NCBI RefSeq assembly: GCF_000514775.1
Contig: NZ_AZWO01000006.1
Span: forward strand, 155,460 to 219,459
Direction of reading: 5' to 3'
DNA from: Salinispora pacifica CNR114
Lineage (GTDB): Bacteria; Actinomycetota; Actinomycetes; Mycobacteriales; Micromonosporaceae
Length of the DNA: 64,000 bases
Position 1 is the stretch's first letter, and each line of letters starts with the position of its first letter. This document shows positions 9,147-20,103 of the stretch, piece by piece. The position numbers were made by a program, and so were the translations under genes. The notes under the pieces were generated by a model, which worked only from the letters and a program-made list of their open reading frames with translations, had not been told where the DNA came from and did no database searches.

Positions 9147-10283
9147 TCAACGACTCCACTGCCGGGCCAACCGGGCCGCCAGGGCCCGCAGCCCGTCCGC
9201 CGGCTGGCCGATCGCCGCCTCCACCCCGCCGCGTTCCGCCCCGCCGTAGTGCTCGACGAGGCTGTGCGCCTCGGTGACACCCGCCGCGGCCGCCTCGCGC
9301 CGGCCCGCGCCCACCCGCCCCGCCAGCACCACGCACGGCACGCCCCGGTCCCGGGCCGCACCGGCGACTCCAGCGACCACCTTGCCGCGCAGGGACTGCT
9401 GATCAAACGAGCCCTCGCCGGTGATCACCAGGTCGACGTTATCTAGCGCGGTGTCCAGCCCGACGGCGCGGGCGACCAGGCCGATCCCCGAGGAGCGCCG
9501 ACCGCCGAGGGCGAGTACCGCCGCGCCCAGCCCACCGGCCGCCCCGCCGCCGGGCAGAGCGCCCAGATCACCAGGGCAGCCGGGCAGGTCCCGTTCGAGG
9601 ACCGCGACGAACCGCTCCAGCGCCGCGTCGAGCAGCAGCACGTCCGCCCGGTCGGCGCCCTTCTGCGGTCCGAAGACATTGCTCGCCCCGTGTACCCCGA
9701 GCAACGGGTTGTCCACGTCCGTGGCCGCGACCAGCCGGGCGTCCCGCAACCGCGGCGCCCCGTCCAGCGCCGCGACAGCGGCCAGCGCCGCTCCCCCGTA
9801 CGGCAGGGCCGCGCCGACGCCATCCAGCGAGGTCACGCCGAGGGCGGCGAGCAGGCCCGCACCAGCGTCGTTGGTGGCCGAGCCACCAAGCCCGATCACC
9901 ACCTCGGAAGCGCCGCACTCGACGGCAGCGGCCACCAAGAGCCCGACTCCGTACGAGGTGGTGCGCCTCGGGTCATGCTCGGCCGGGGCGAGTAGGTGCA
10001 GCCCGCAGGCCTGGGCGCTCTCCACGTACCCGGTGCCGGCCTGGGTGAGCAGGATCTCACCGGCCGCTGGACGGCCAAGGGGGTCAACGGTTGGTACCGG
10101 CACCCGGCGCGCGTCCACCGCCCCGGCCAACGCGTCCAGGAACCCCGGGCCACCGTCGGCGAGGGGGTGCACCAGCAGGTCGTCGTTCGGTGCCACCGAT
10201 CGCCAGCCGGCGGCCACGGCGGCGGCCACCGCCGACGCCGACAGGGTGCCGGCGAACTTGTCCGGACAGAGCAGCACACGCAT
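9147..10283 (-). CDS. Glycerate kinase, GckA/GarK type
   Basis: 378 residues starting M-R-V-L-L-C-P-D-K-F-A-G-T-L, the diagnostic N-terminus of the type I glycerate kinase family. Further family motifs are GGPGFLDAL, GLGGSATNDAGAGLLAALG and GEGSFDQQSLRGKVV. It phosphorylates D-glycerate. ATG 10283 is chosen because upstream sequence lacks homology and this is the canonical start. It follows the conserved local order (M. tuberculosis Rv2205c next to Rv2204c). Confidence 0.92.
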   Translation of the reverse strand: MRVLLCPDKFAGTLSASAVAAAVAAGWRSVAPNDDLLVHPLADGGPGFLDALAGAVDARRVPVPTVDPLGRPAAGEILLTQAGTGYVESAQACGLHLLAPAEHDPRRTTSYGVGLLVAAAVECGASEVVIGLGGSATNDAGAGLLAALGVTSLDGVGAALPYGGAALAAVAALDGAPRLRDARLVAATDVDNPLLGVHGASNVFGPQKGADRADVLLLDAALERFVAVLERDLPGCPGDLGALPGGGAAGGLGAAVLALGGRRSSGIGLVARAVGLDTALDNVDLVITGEGSFDQQSLRGKVVAGVAGAARDRGVPCVVLAGRVGAGRREAAAAGVTEAHSLVEHYGGAERGGVEAAIGQPADGLRALAARLARQWSR

Positions 10284-10351
10284 GCCGAGCAGTGTGGCAG
10301 CACACACCGGCGACAGTCGCAACGCCGTCATACTGTGGAACCATAGGGGGC

Positions 10352-11551
10352 GTGACGTCGACCTGGGTTGAACCTTCCGCCACCGCCACCGCGCTCCTGC
10401 TGCTCGGTCGGGGCAGCGATCCGGCCTCCGAACGGGGAGTCGAGTGTCCTGGCGACCTGCCGGCACCGAGCGACCCCGAGTTGGTGGCCCGGGCGGCGGC
10501 AGCGAAGGCACAGCTGGGTGACCGGGTCTTCGTGCTGGGCCACCACTACCAGCGCGACGAGGTGATCCAGTTCGCCGACGTGACCGGCGACTCGTTCAAG
10601 CTGGCCCGGGAGGCCGCCGCCCGGCCGAACGCGGAGTACGTCGTCTTCTGCGGCGTGCATTTCATGGCCGAGAGCGCCGACATCCTCACCACGGACCAGC
10701 AGCGGGTCGTCCTGCCCGACCTGGCCGCCGGTTGTTCGATGGCGGACATGGCGGCGCTTCCGCAGGTCGAGGCAGCCTGGGAGACCCTGGCCGACCTCGG
10801 TCTCACCGAAGGCACCGTCCCGGTCACCTACATGAACTCCTCGGCGGACATCAAGGGTTTCGTCGGGCGCAACGGCGGTGTCGTCTGCACCTCGTCGAAC
10901 GCCAAGCGGGCGCTGGAGTGGGCGTACCAGCAGGGCCAGCGGGTCCTCTTCCTCCCCGACCAGCATCTGGGCCGGAACACCGCCGTGCTGGAGTTGGGCT
11001 TCTCGCTGGACGACTGCGTGCTGTACGACCCACACAAGCCAAACGGCGGGCTCACCGCCGAGCAGCTACGTGACGCTCGGATGGTTCTCTGGCGGGGGCA
11101 CTGCTCGGTCCACGGCCGGTTCACCCTCGACAGCGTCAACGACGTACGCGAGCGGGTGCCGGGCGTCAACGTGCTGGTGCACCCGGAGTGCCGGCACGAG
11201 GTGGTCCGCGCCGCCGACTTCGTCGGATCCACGGAGTACATCATCAAGATGATCGAGGCGGCGCCGGCCGGCTCGGCGTGGGCGGTCGGCACGGAGCTGA
11301 ACCTGGTCCGCCGGCTGGCGCTGGCCAACCCGGACAAGCAGATCATGTTCCTGGACCGGGCGGTCTGCTACTGCTCGACGATGAACCGCATCGACCTACC
11401 CCATCTGGTGTGGGCGCTGGAGGAACTGGTCGCCGGCCGGGTGGTGAACCAGATCACGGTGGACGCGGAGACCGCGCACCAGGCGCGGGTGGCGCTGGAC
11501 CAGATGCTGGCCCTACCAGGAACGGCGAGCCGGCCGCCAAGCCGAGTGTGA
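10352..11551 (+). CDS. nadA: Quinolinate synthase
   Basis: 399 residues. Condenses iminoaspartate and dihydroxyacetone phosphate to quinolinate with a 4Fe-4S cluster. The conserved start of the fold, VFVLGHHYQRDEVIQFAD, and the cysteines in VVFCGVHFMAESADIL, GGVVCTSSNA and CYCSTMNRIDLPHL are present. GTG 10352 is preceded by AGGGGG. nadB and nadC, its usual partners, are not here, so nadA stands apart. It is divergent from the glycerate kinase gene with a 68-base gap. Confidence 0.95.
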   Translation: MTSTWVEPSATATALLLLGRGSDPASERGVECPGDLPAPSDPELVARAAAAKAQLGDRVFVLGHHYQRDEVIQFADVTGDSFKLAREAAARPNAEYVVFCGVHFMAESADILTTDQQRVVLPDLAAGCSMADMAALPQVEAAWETLADLGLTEGTVPVTYMNSSADIKGFVGRNGGVVCTSSNAKRALEWAYQQGQRVLFLPDQHLGRNTAVLELGFSLDDCVLYDPHKPNGGLTAEQLRDARMVLWRGHCSVHGRFTLDSVNDVRERVPGVNVLVHPECRHEVVRAADFVGSTEYIIKMIEAAPAGSAWAVGTELNLVRRLALANPDKQIMFLDRAVCYCSTMNRIDLPHLVWALEELVAGRVVNQITVDAETAHQARVALDQMLALPGTASRPPSRV

Positions 11552-11762
11552 TAACTGTCCGTATCGACTCTGGCGCAAAAAGTGCCAAAACGCCGATAGC
11601 TGCCGCCAAGCGCGATCTGACCGACTCCGCCTTCGTCACAGAGGGCTATGCTGCCCTGGGCGACGACTCGTGGGTGTCCCGGTCCCCGACCCCTGTCATC
11701 GCAGATCGCAGGACATCCAACCCCACCGATACCCGGCACCACTCGACGCGCTGGAGGTTGCG

Positions 11763-13118
11763 TTGACCGACGACGTCCTGGTCGTACACGGAGGCACTCC
11801 GCTGGAAGGGCGAATTCGCGTACGCGGCGCGAAGAACCTCGTCTCCAAGGCGATGGTCGCCGCGCTGCTTGGTGACAGCCCAAGCCGGCTCTACGACCTA
11901 CCGAAGATCCGTGACGTCGAGGTCGTCCGTGGCCTGCTCGGCGTACACGGGGTCAAGGTCACTGATGGCGACGAGGACGGCGCACTGATCCTCGACCCCG
12001 CCAACGTGGAGAGCGCCAGCACCGACCAGATCAACGTGCACGCCGGTTCCAGCCGGATCCCGATCCTGTTCTGCGGGCCGCTGCTGCACCGGCTTGGCCA
12101 CGCCTTCATCCCCGACCTCGGCGGTTGCCACATCGGCCCCCGACCGATCGACTTCCACCTCCAGGCGCTGCGCGAGTTCGGGGCGACCGTCGAAAAGCAG
12201 CCGGAGGGCCTACACCTGTCGGCGCCGGACGGCCTGCACGGCACGAAATTCGCGCTCCCCTACCCGAGCGTCGGCGCCACCGAGCAGGTGCTGCTGACCG
12301 CGGTGATGGCCGAGGGCGTCACCGAGCTGCGCAACGCCGCGGTCGAGCCGGAGATCGTCGACCTGATCTGCGTCCTCCAGAAGATGGGCGCGATCATCAA
12401 GGTGCACACCGACCGGGTGATCGAGATCCAGGGTGTGCCGAAGCTCCACGGCTACTCGCACCGCCCGATCCCGGACCGGATCGAGGCGGCCAGCTGGGCC
12501 GCCGCCGCGCTGGCGACCCGCGGCCACGTCGAGGTGCTGGGCGCGGAGCAGGCCGACATGATGACGTTTTTGAACATCTTCCGCTCGGTTGGCGGCGAGT
12601 ACGAGGTCACCGACGCCCGCCCACCCCGGCTGAACGACCCGGGCCAGGAGGGCGGTATCCGATTCTGGCACCCGGGCGGGGAGCTGAAGTCGGTCGCACT
12701 GGAGACCGACGTACACCCGGGTTTCATGACCGACTGGCAGCAGCCCCTGGTCGTGGCGCTGACCCAGGCCCGTGGCCTCTCGATCGTGCACGAGACGGTG
12801 TACGAACAGCGACTCGGCTACACCTCGGCGCTGAACTCGATGGGTGCGAACATCCAGGTGTACCGGGACTGCCTGGGCGGCACGCCGTGTCGCTTCGGCC
12901 GGCGCAATTTCAAGCACTCGGCAGTCATCGCCGGGCCGAGTAAGCTGCACGCCGCCGATCTGGTCATCCCCGACCTGCGGGCCGGGTTCAGCCACCTGAT
13001 CGCGGCGCTCGCCGCCGAAGGCACCTCCCGGGTGTACGGCGTCGATCTCATCAACCGTGGTTACGAGGACTTCGAGGCGAAGCTCTCCGACCTGGGCGCA
13101 CATATCGAACGCCCGTGA
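11763..13118 (+). CDS. murA: UDP-N-acetylglucosamine 1-carboxyvinyltransferase
   Basis: 451 residues, EPSP-synthase-like fold; first committed step of peptidoglycan synthesis. Substrate motifs RVRGAKNLVSKAMVAALL (N-terminal Lys-Asn pair) and GGCHIGPRPIDFH are seen. The latter holds Cys at about 122, the residue fosfomycin alkylates; mycobacterial MurA has Asp there. The start is TTG 11763 with GGAGG five bases before. An alternative reading is a MurA2 or natural-product paralog, as Micromonosporaceae can hold several. Confidence 0.9.
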   Translation: MTDDVLVVHGGTPLEGRIRVRGAKNLVSKAMVAALLGDSPSRLYDLPKIRDVEVVRGLLGVHGVKVTDGDEDGALILDPANVESASTDQINVHAGSSRIPILFCGPLLHRLGHAFIPDLGGCHIGPRPIDFHLQALREFGATVEKQPEGLHLSAPDGLHGTKFALPYPSVGATEQVLLTAVMAEGVTELRNAAVEPEIVDLICVLQKMGAIIKVHTDRVIEIQGVPKLHGYSHRPIPDRIEAASWAAAALATRGHVEVLGAEQADMMTFLNIFRSVGGEYEVTDARPPRLNDPGQEGGIRFWHPGGELKSVALETDVHPGFMTDWQQPLVVALTQARGLSIVHETVYEQRLGYTSALNSMGANIQVYRDCLGGTPCRFGRRNFKHSAVIAGPSKLHAADLVIPDLRAGFSHLIAALAAEGTSRVYGVDLINRGYEDFEAKLSDLGAHIERP

Positions 13119-13152
13119 CCCGTACCACCCCGGGCGGCACCGCCCGCTCCTG

Positions 13153-13196
13153 ACGCCCGCGCCCGGCGCACCGCGATGTGCACCGGGCGCGGGCGT
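13153..13196 (+). terminator. Terminator after murA
   Basis: 14-base perfect arms (13153-13166 and 13183-13196) followed by TTTGG, 34 bases after the murA stop and just before the DUF3043 gene. Confidence 0.65.
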
Positions 13197-13213
13197 TTGG
13201 CTACGCTTGTTGC

Positions 13214-13810
13214 GTGCCCCTGTTTCGTCGCAAAGCCACTGACCTGCTCGACGAGTCCACCACGCCGGTGACGCCCGAGGAGGAGTCCGCCGCCGCCCAG
13301 CCCCGGGGCTACACGCCGGCGAAGGGGCGCGAGACGCCCAAGCGGCCGAGCATCGGGCGCCGCCCCACCGCGGCGGTCAAGTCGCTGAGCAAAGACGAGC
13401 GACGCGCGGAGCGCCGCCGACTGCGCGCCGAGTCGGCCGCGGAGTTCCGCCGCGAGGGCGGCCCCCGCGACCGGGGGCCGGAGCGGCTGCTCGTCCGCAA
13501 CGTGGTCGACTCCCGACGCACAGTGGGCACCTGGTTCTTCGGTGGCGCACTGATCGTGTTGCTCGGCTCGAACCAGGCGATGCCACCGGAGGTCCGACTC
13601 GGCTCCAACGTCCTCTGGGTGGTGCTCGCGTTCGCCCTGATCGTCGACTCCATCCTGATCTCACGGAAGATCAAGAAGCTGGTCCGGGAGCGTTTCCCGA
13701 ACACCGGGCAACGGCTGGGCTCGCTCTACCTCTACGCGATCATGCGGTCGATCACCTTCCGCCGGATGCGGACCCCCGTACCCCGCGTCGCCATCGGCGA
13801 CCCGGTCTGA
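13214..13810 (+). CDS. DUF3043 family membrane protein
   Basis: 198 residues. The first half is charged and Lys/Arg-rich (KDERRAERRRLRAESAAEFR), then a conserved RNVVDSRRTVGTWFFGGAL stretch and two helices (about 112-132 and 140-160) followed by a basic cytoplasmic tail. This matches DUF3043, an actinobacterial family of unknown function. GTG 13214 gives the typical M-P-L-F-R-R-K start. Confidence 0.85.
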   Translation: MPLFRRKATDLLDESTTPVTPEEESAAAQPRGYTPAKGRETPKRPSIGRRPTAAVKSLSKDERRAERRRLRAESAAEFRREGGPRDRGPERLLVRNVVDSRRTVGTWFFGGALIVLLGSNQAMPPEVRLGSNVLWVVLAFALIVDSILISRKIKKLVRERFPNTGQRLGSLYLYAIMRSITFRRMRTPVPRVAIGDPV

Positions 13811-14261
13811 CGGTGCCCGCCGGCGAGCACCCGCTCGCCCCCTTCCGACACCTCGGCCCGATGCCGCACGGCACGCGGCGGGGCGCTGACGCCACCGGAG
13901 TCGAACCCGGGCAGCTACCAAGCGGCGGTTAGCTGCCCGGAACCAAACTCTGGTCCGGATATGACCCAAATTTCCGGAACATGGGATAACGTTTGGGTCC
14001 CGCGCGGGCGCCACAGTGGCGGCAACCGAGCCCGCGCCGCTACCCTCCTTCCGCAGCTACGCCTTGCGGGACGGGAGACGCTACCGGCCGGCGGGTGCCC
14101 AGCGCGACAAGGTGCAACGAGGTGACAATCGCCGTGAGCGAGCGGACGCGAGCCGGTCATCGGGGCGCGCCCGAAAGCAGACCGACGCCCCCGACAGATC
14201 CTGCCCAACCCCCACCCGCGGGCCGGGGTCGCCCCCTCGTCCACACCGACGGGTCGCACGG
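13811..14261. other. 450-base gap with nested inverted repeats
   Basis: No gene is supported here. Two inverted repeats stand out. One has 11-base perfect arms at 13907-13917 and 13930-13940 (CCGGGCAGCTA and complement). The other is GACCCAAA at 13963-13970 with TTTGGGTC at 13992-13999. Between them ACCA/TGGT with flanking CCGG (13937-13958) can form a third stem. The first may terminate the DUF3043 transcript and the second looks like an operator. From about 14016 the frame of the downstream protein is open, so a longer N-terminus is possible. Confidence 0.5.
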
Positions 14262-17687
<3,426 letters not shown>

Positions 17688-17801
17688 CCTGGCCGGAGCG
17701 GAAGGTCGGCCGGCGACTCCGCCGCGGCCGGCCCAGCTGGTGCACCGATTCGGCGAGCGGGGCCGCGCCCTTCGTGGGCCCCACCGAGTTAGGGTCAGGG
17801 A

Positions 17802-18800
17802 ATGGAATTCCGACACCTGGGCCGTTCCGGCCTGATAGTCAGCGAGATCTCGTACGGAAACTGGATCACCCACGGCTCCCAGGTTGAGGAGGAGTCGGCC
17901 TTCGCCTGTGTCCGGGCCGCCCTGGACGCCGGTATCACCACCTTCGACACCGCGGACGCGTACGCGGGCACCCTGGCGGAGGAGGTTCTCGGCCGGGCGC
18001 TGCGAACCGAACGGCGTGCCGGAATCGAGCTGTTCACGAAGGTGTTCTGGCCGACCGGTCCGGGTCGCAACGACCGGGGCCTGTCCCGCAAGCACATCAT
18101 GGAGTCGATCGACGGTTCGCTGCGCCGGCTGGGCACCGACTACGTCGACCTCTACCAGGCGCACCGGTACGACCACAGCACCCCGATCGAAGAGACGATG
18201 GAGGCGTTCGCCGATGTTGTCCGCGCCGGGAAAGCCCTCTACATCGGGGTCTCGGAGTGGACGGCGACGGAGCTGCGCCAGGCCCACCAGCTCGCCCGGG
18301 AGCTGCGGATCCCGCTGATCTCCAACCAACCGCAGTACTCGATGCTCTGGCGGGTCATCGAGGCTGAGGTGGTGCCGGCCAGCGAGGAGTTGGGCGTCGG
18401 TCAGATCGTCTGGTCCCCGATGGCCCAGGGTGTGCTGACCGGTAAGTACCAGCCCGGTCACCCCCCGCCCGCGGGCTCCCGGGCCACCGACGAGAAGTCC
18501 GGCGCGCGCTTCATCGCCAAGTGGCTCAGCGACGACGTGCTGACCCGGGTGCAGCAGCTCAAGCCGCTCGCCGACCAGGCGGGGCTGAGCATGGCCCAGC
18601 TCGCCATCGCCTGGGTCCTGCAGAACCCGAACGTCTCCTCGGCGATCATCGGCGCCTCCCGCCCCGAGCAGGTGCACGACAACGTCAAGGCGGCCGGGGT
18701 ACGGCTCGACGCCGACCTACTCAAGGCCATCGATGACATCATCGAGCCGGTCGTCGAGCGGGACCCGGCCCGGACCGAGTCCCCCGCGCAGCGGCCCTGA
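17802..18800 (+). CDS. Aldo/keto reductase, potassium-channel beta-subunit-like
   Basis: 332 residues, TIM-barrel NADPH-dependent reductase. Family residues are visible: FDTADAYAG (Asp and Tyr), FTKVFWPTG (Lys), YQAHRYDHSTPIEETMEAF (His region), SNQPQYSMLWR, and a C-terminal cofactor segment GASRPEQVHDN. It resembles the Kv-beta/YghZ-like AKR group; the substrate is unknown. ATG 17802 has a GGG-rich site upstream. It stands alone between the WG-repeat gene and the convergent M50 gene. Confidence 0.9.
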   Translation: MEFRHLGRSGLIVSEISYGNWITHGSQVEEESAFACVRAALDAGITTFDTADAYAGTLAEEVLGRALRTERRAGIELFTKVFWPTGPGRNDRGLSRKHIMESIDGSLRRLGTDYVDLYQAHRYDHSTPIEETMEAFADVVRAGKALYIGVSEWTATELRQAHQLARELRIPLISNQPQYSMLWRVIEAEVVPASEELGVGQIVWSPMAQGVLTGKYQPGHPPPAGSRATDEKSGARFIAKWLSDDVLTRVQQLKPLADQAGLSMAQLAIAWVLQNPNVSSAIIGASRPEQVHDNVKAAGVRLDADLLKAIDDIIEPVVERDPARTESPAQRP

Positions 18801-18810
18801 CCCGACCACC

Positions 18811-18843
18811 GCGGTGGGCTGGCCGAATCGACCGGCCCACCGC
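18811..18843. terminator. Hairpin after the aldo/keto reductase
   Basis: GCGGTGGGC (18811-18819) pairs with GCCCACCGC (18835-18843), with partial pairing inside. It lies 10 bases after the stop in the convergent gap, which also holds copies of CCACCGCCGTGCG. Confidence 0.5.
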
Positions 18844-18942
18844 CGTGCGGGCTGCCCGTCCCACCGCCGTGCGAGCTGACCCAGCGGCGTGCGGAGTAGC
18901 CGTCTCACCGCCGGCCGGAGTGACCGGCGGCACCCGCGGGGC

Positions 18943-19743
18943 TCAGCCCTGCCAGAAGCGGACCAGATCCAGGCCGAGCCCGTACAGGCCCGGCGGTAGG
19001 CCCAGCGCGTCGCCGACGGCGAAGACCGTCCCGAAGAACCAGCCGTTGATCCGGGGGTTCCACAGCAGCGCGAAGAGCAGGAGAAAGCCGTACGGCGCGA
19101 AGAGGTCGTACATCCGCCGGTACGGCGGGGAGAGCCAGGGCTGGATCATGTTGCCACCGTCCAGGCCCGGCACCGGAAGCAGGTTGAGCAGGCTCGCCGT
19201 GAGTTGGAGGAAGGCGAGCAGCGCCACCGCGGCCCAGAACTGCACCGGCCCGTCGCCACCCGCTGCCAGCCGGACCGCGATCACCAGCACCAGCGTGAAC
19301 ACCACGTTGGTGGCCGGGCCGGCGAGGCTGACCAGGGTGTGCCGGAGCCGCCCCGGAATGGCGTGCCGGTCCACCCAGACCGCGCCACCGGGCAGGCCGA
19401 TACCACCGAGCAGCACCACCAACACCGGCAGCGCGATCGACAGCAGCGGATGGCTGTACTTCAGTGGGTTGAGAGTGAGGTAGCCCTGATGCGCGACGCT
19501 ACGGTCCCCGGCCCGGAACGCCACCAGTGCGTGCGCGTACTCGTGCAGGCAGAGTGAGACCAGCCACCCGGAGACGACGAAGAGGAACACGTTGACGCGG
19601 ATGTTGCCGGTTCCCTGCCAGGTCAGGACTCCACTGAGCACGAAGAGGGCCACCAGCCCGAGGAAGACCGGGCTGGGGCGGAACGCTGCCCGGGGCACGC
19701 CGAGCACCAGCGGCCCACCTCCAGCACGATCTCCGGCCATCAC
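18943..19743 (-). CDS. Site-2 protease family (M50) membrane metalloprotease
   Basis: 266 residues, polytopic. The zinc motif HEYAHA lies in the second helix (about residue 67) and the second metal site is VPGLDGGN near 200, the standard pair for M50/S2P proteases. No PDZ domain is present, so it belongs to the minimal SpoIVFB-like group. The gene starts at GTG 19743 (or ATG 19740), overlapping the end of the small upstream gene. The substrate is unknown; S2P enzymes commonly cleave membrane anchors of regulators. Confidence 0.9.
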   Translation of the reverse strand: MMAGDRAGGGPLVLGVPRAAFRPSPVFLGLVALFVLSGVLTWQGTGNIRVNVFLFVVSGWLVSLCLHEYAHALVAFRAGDRSVAHQGYLTLNPLKYSHPLLSIALPVLVVLLGGIGLPGGAVWVDRHAIPGRLRHTLVSLAGPATNVVFTLVLVIAVRLAAGGDGPVQFWAAVALLAFLQLTASLLNLLPVPGLDGGNMIQPWLSPPYRRMYDLFAPYGFLLLFALLWNPRINGWFFGTVFAVGDALGLPPGLYGLGLDLVRFWQG

Positions 19744-19940
19744 TCCGCCGGGGGCTGCAGACTCATCCGGTACTCCACGCGGTCGTCCTCGACAAGCAGG
19801 ACCGCGATCACGCCGGCCGCCGCGAGTTCCCGCCAGGTCTGGCCGATCCAGGACTCGGCGTCCGCCTGGCTACTGAACGACTCGGCCGGCCCCGACGCCG
19901 GTTCGCCGTTCTCGCCCTCGTACTGCCAGCTCCACGCCAT
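19740..19940 (-). CDS. Small conserved actinobacterial protein
   Basis: 66 residues, acidic, starting M-A-W-S-W-Q-Y-E. It has an aromatic N-terminus, a central SQADAESWIGQTWRELAAAG helix and a short strand VIAVLLVEDDRVEYRMSL. The stop overlaps the M50 start, so the two are translationally coupled. I recognise the pattern as a widespread actinobacterial hypothetical, with no known role. Confidence 0.8.
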   Translation of the reverse strand: MAWSWQYEGENGEPASGPAESFSSQADAESWIGQTWRELAAAGVIAVLLVEDDRVEYRMSLQPPAE

Positions 19941-20103
19941 CTGCGTGTCTCCCCTCGCCGCTGATCTCCCGTCAGCCTAGTCCGCCGCGCCGCCGACGGC
20001 TGCACGTCCAGCCCCGTCATGATCGTTACGAGGCGAATGTGAGCAGCCCCGGGAGGAGCGGGGCGGGAGGCGGGCGGGCACCGGGCGGCCTTAAGGTACG
20101 GAC

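Noticed and set aside
13891..13940. tRNA-like T-arm (minus strand GGTTCGACTCC)
   Set aside because: The T-loop consensus is present but the T-stem does not pair (two mismatches of five) and no acceptor or anticodon arm can be built. The neighbouring sequence is instead a simple inverted repeat.
19941..20103. Possible cobalamin riboswitch before the cobU-cobT gene
   Set aside because: I could not find the B12-box core or the expected long leader; only 163 bases are available.
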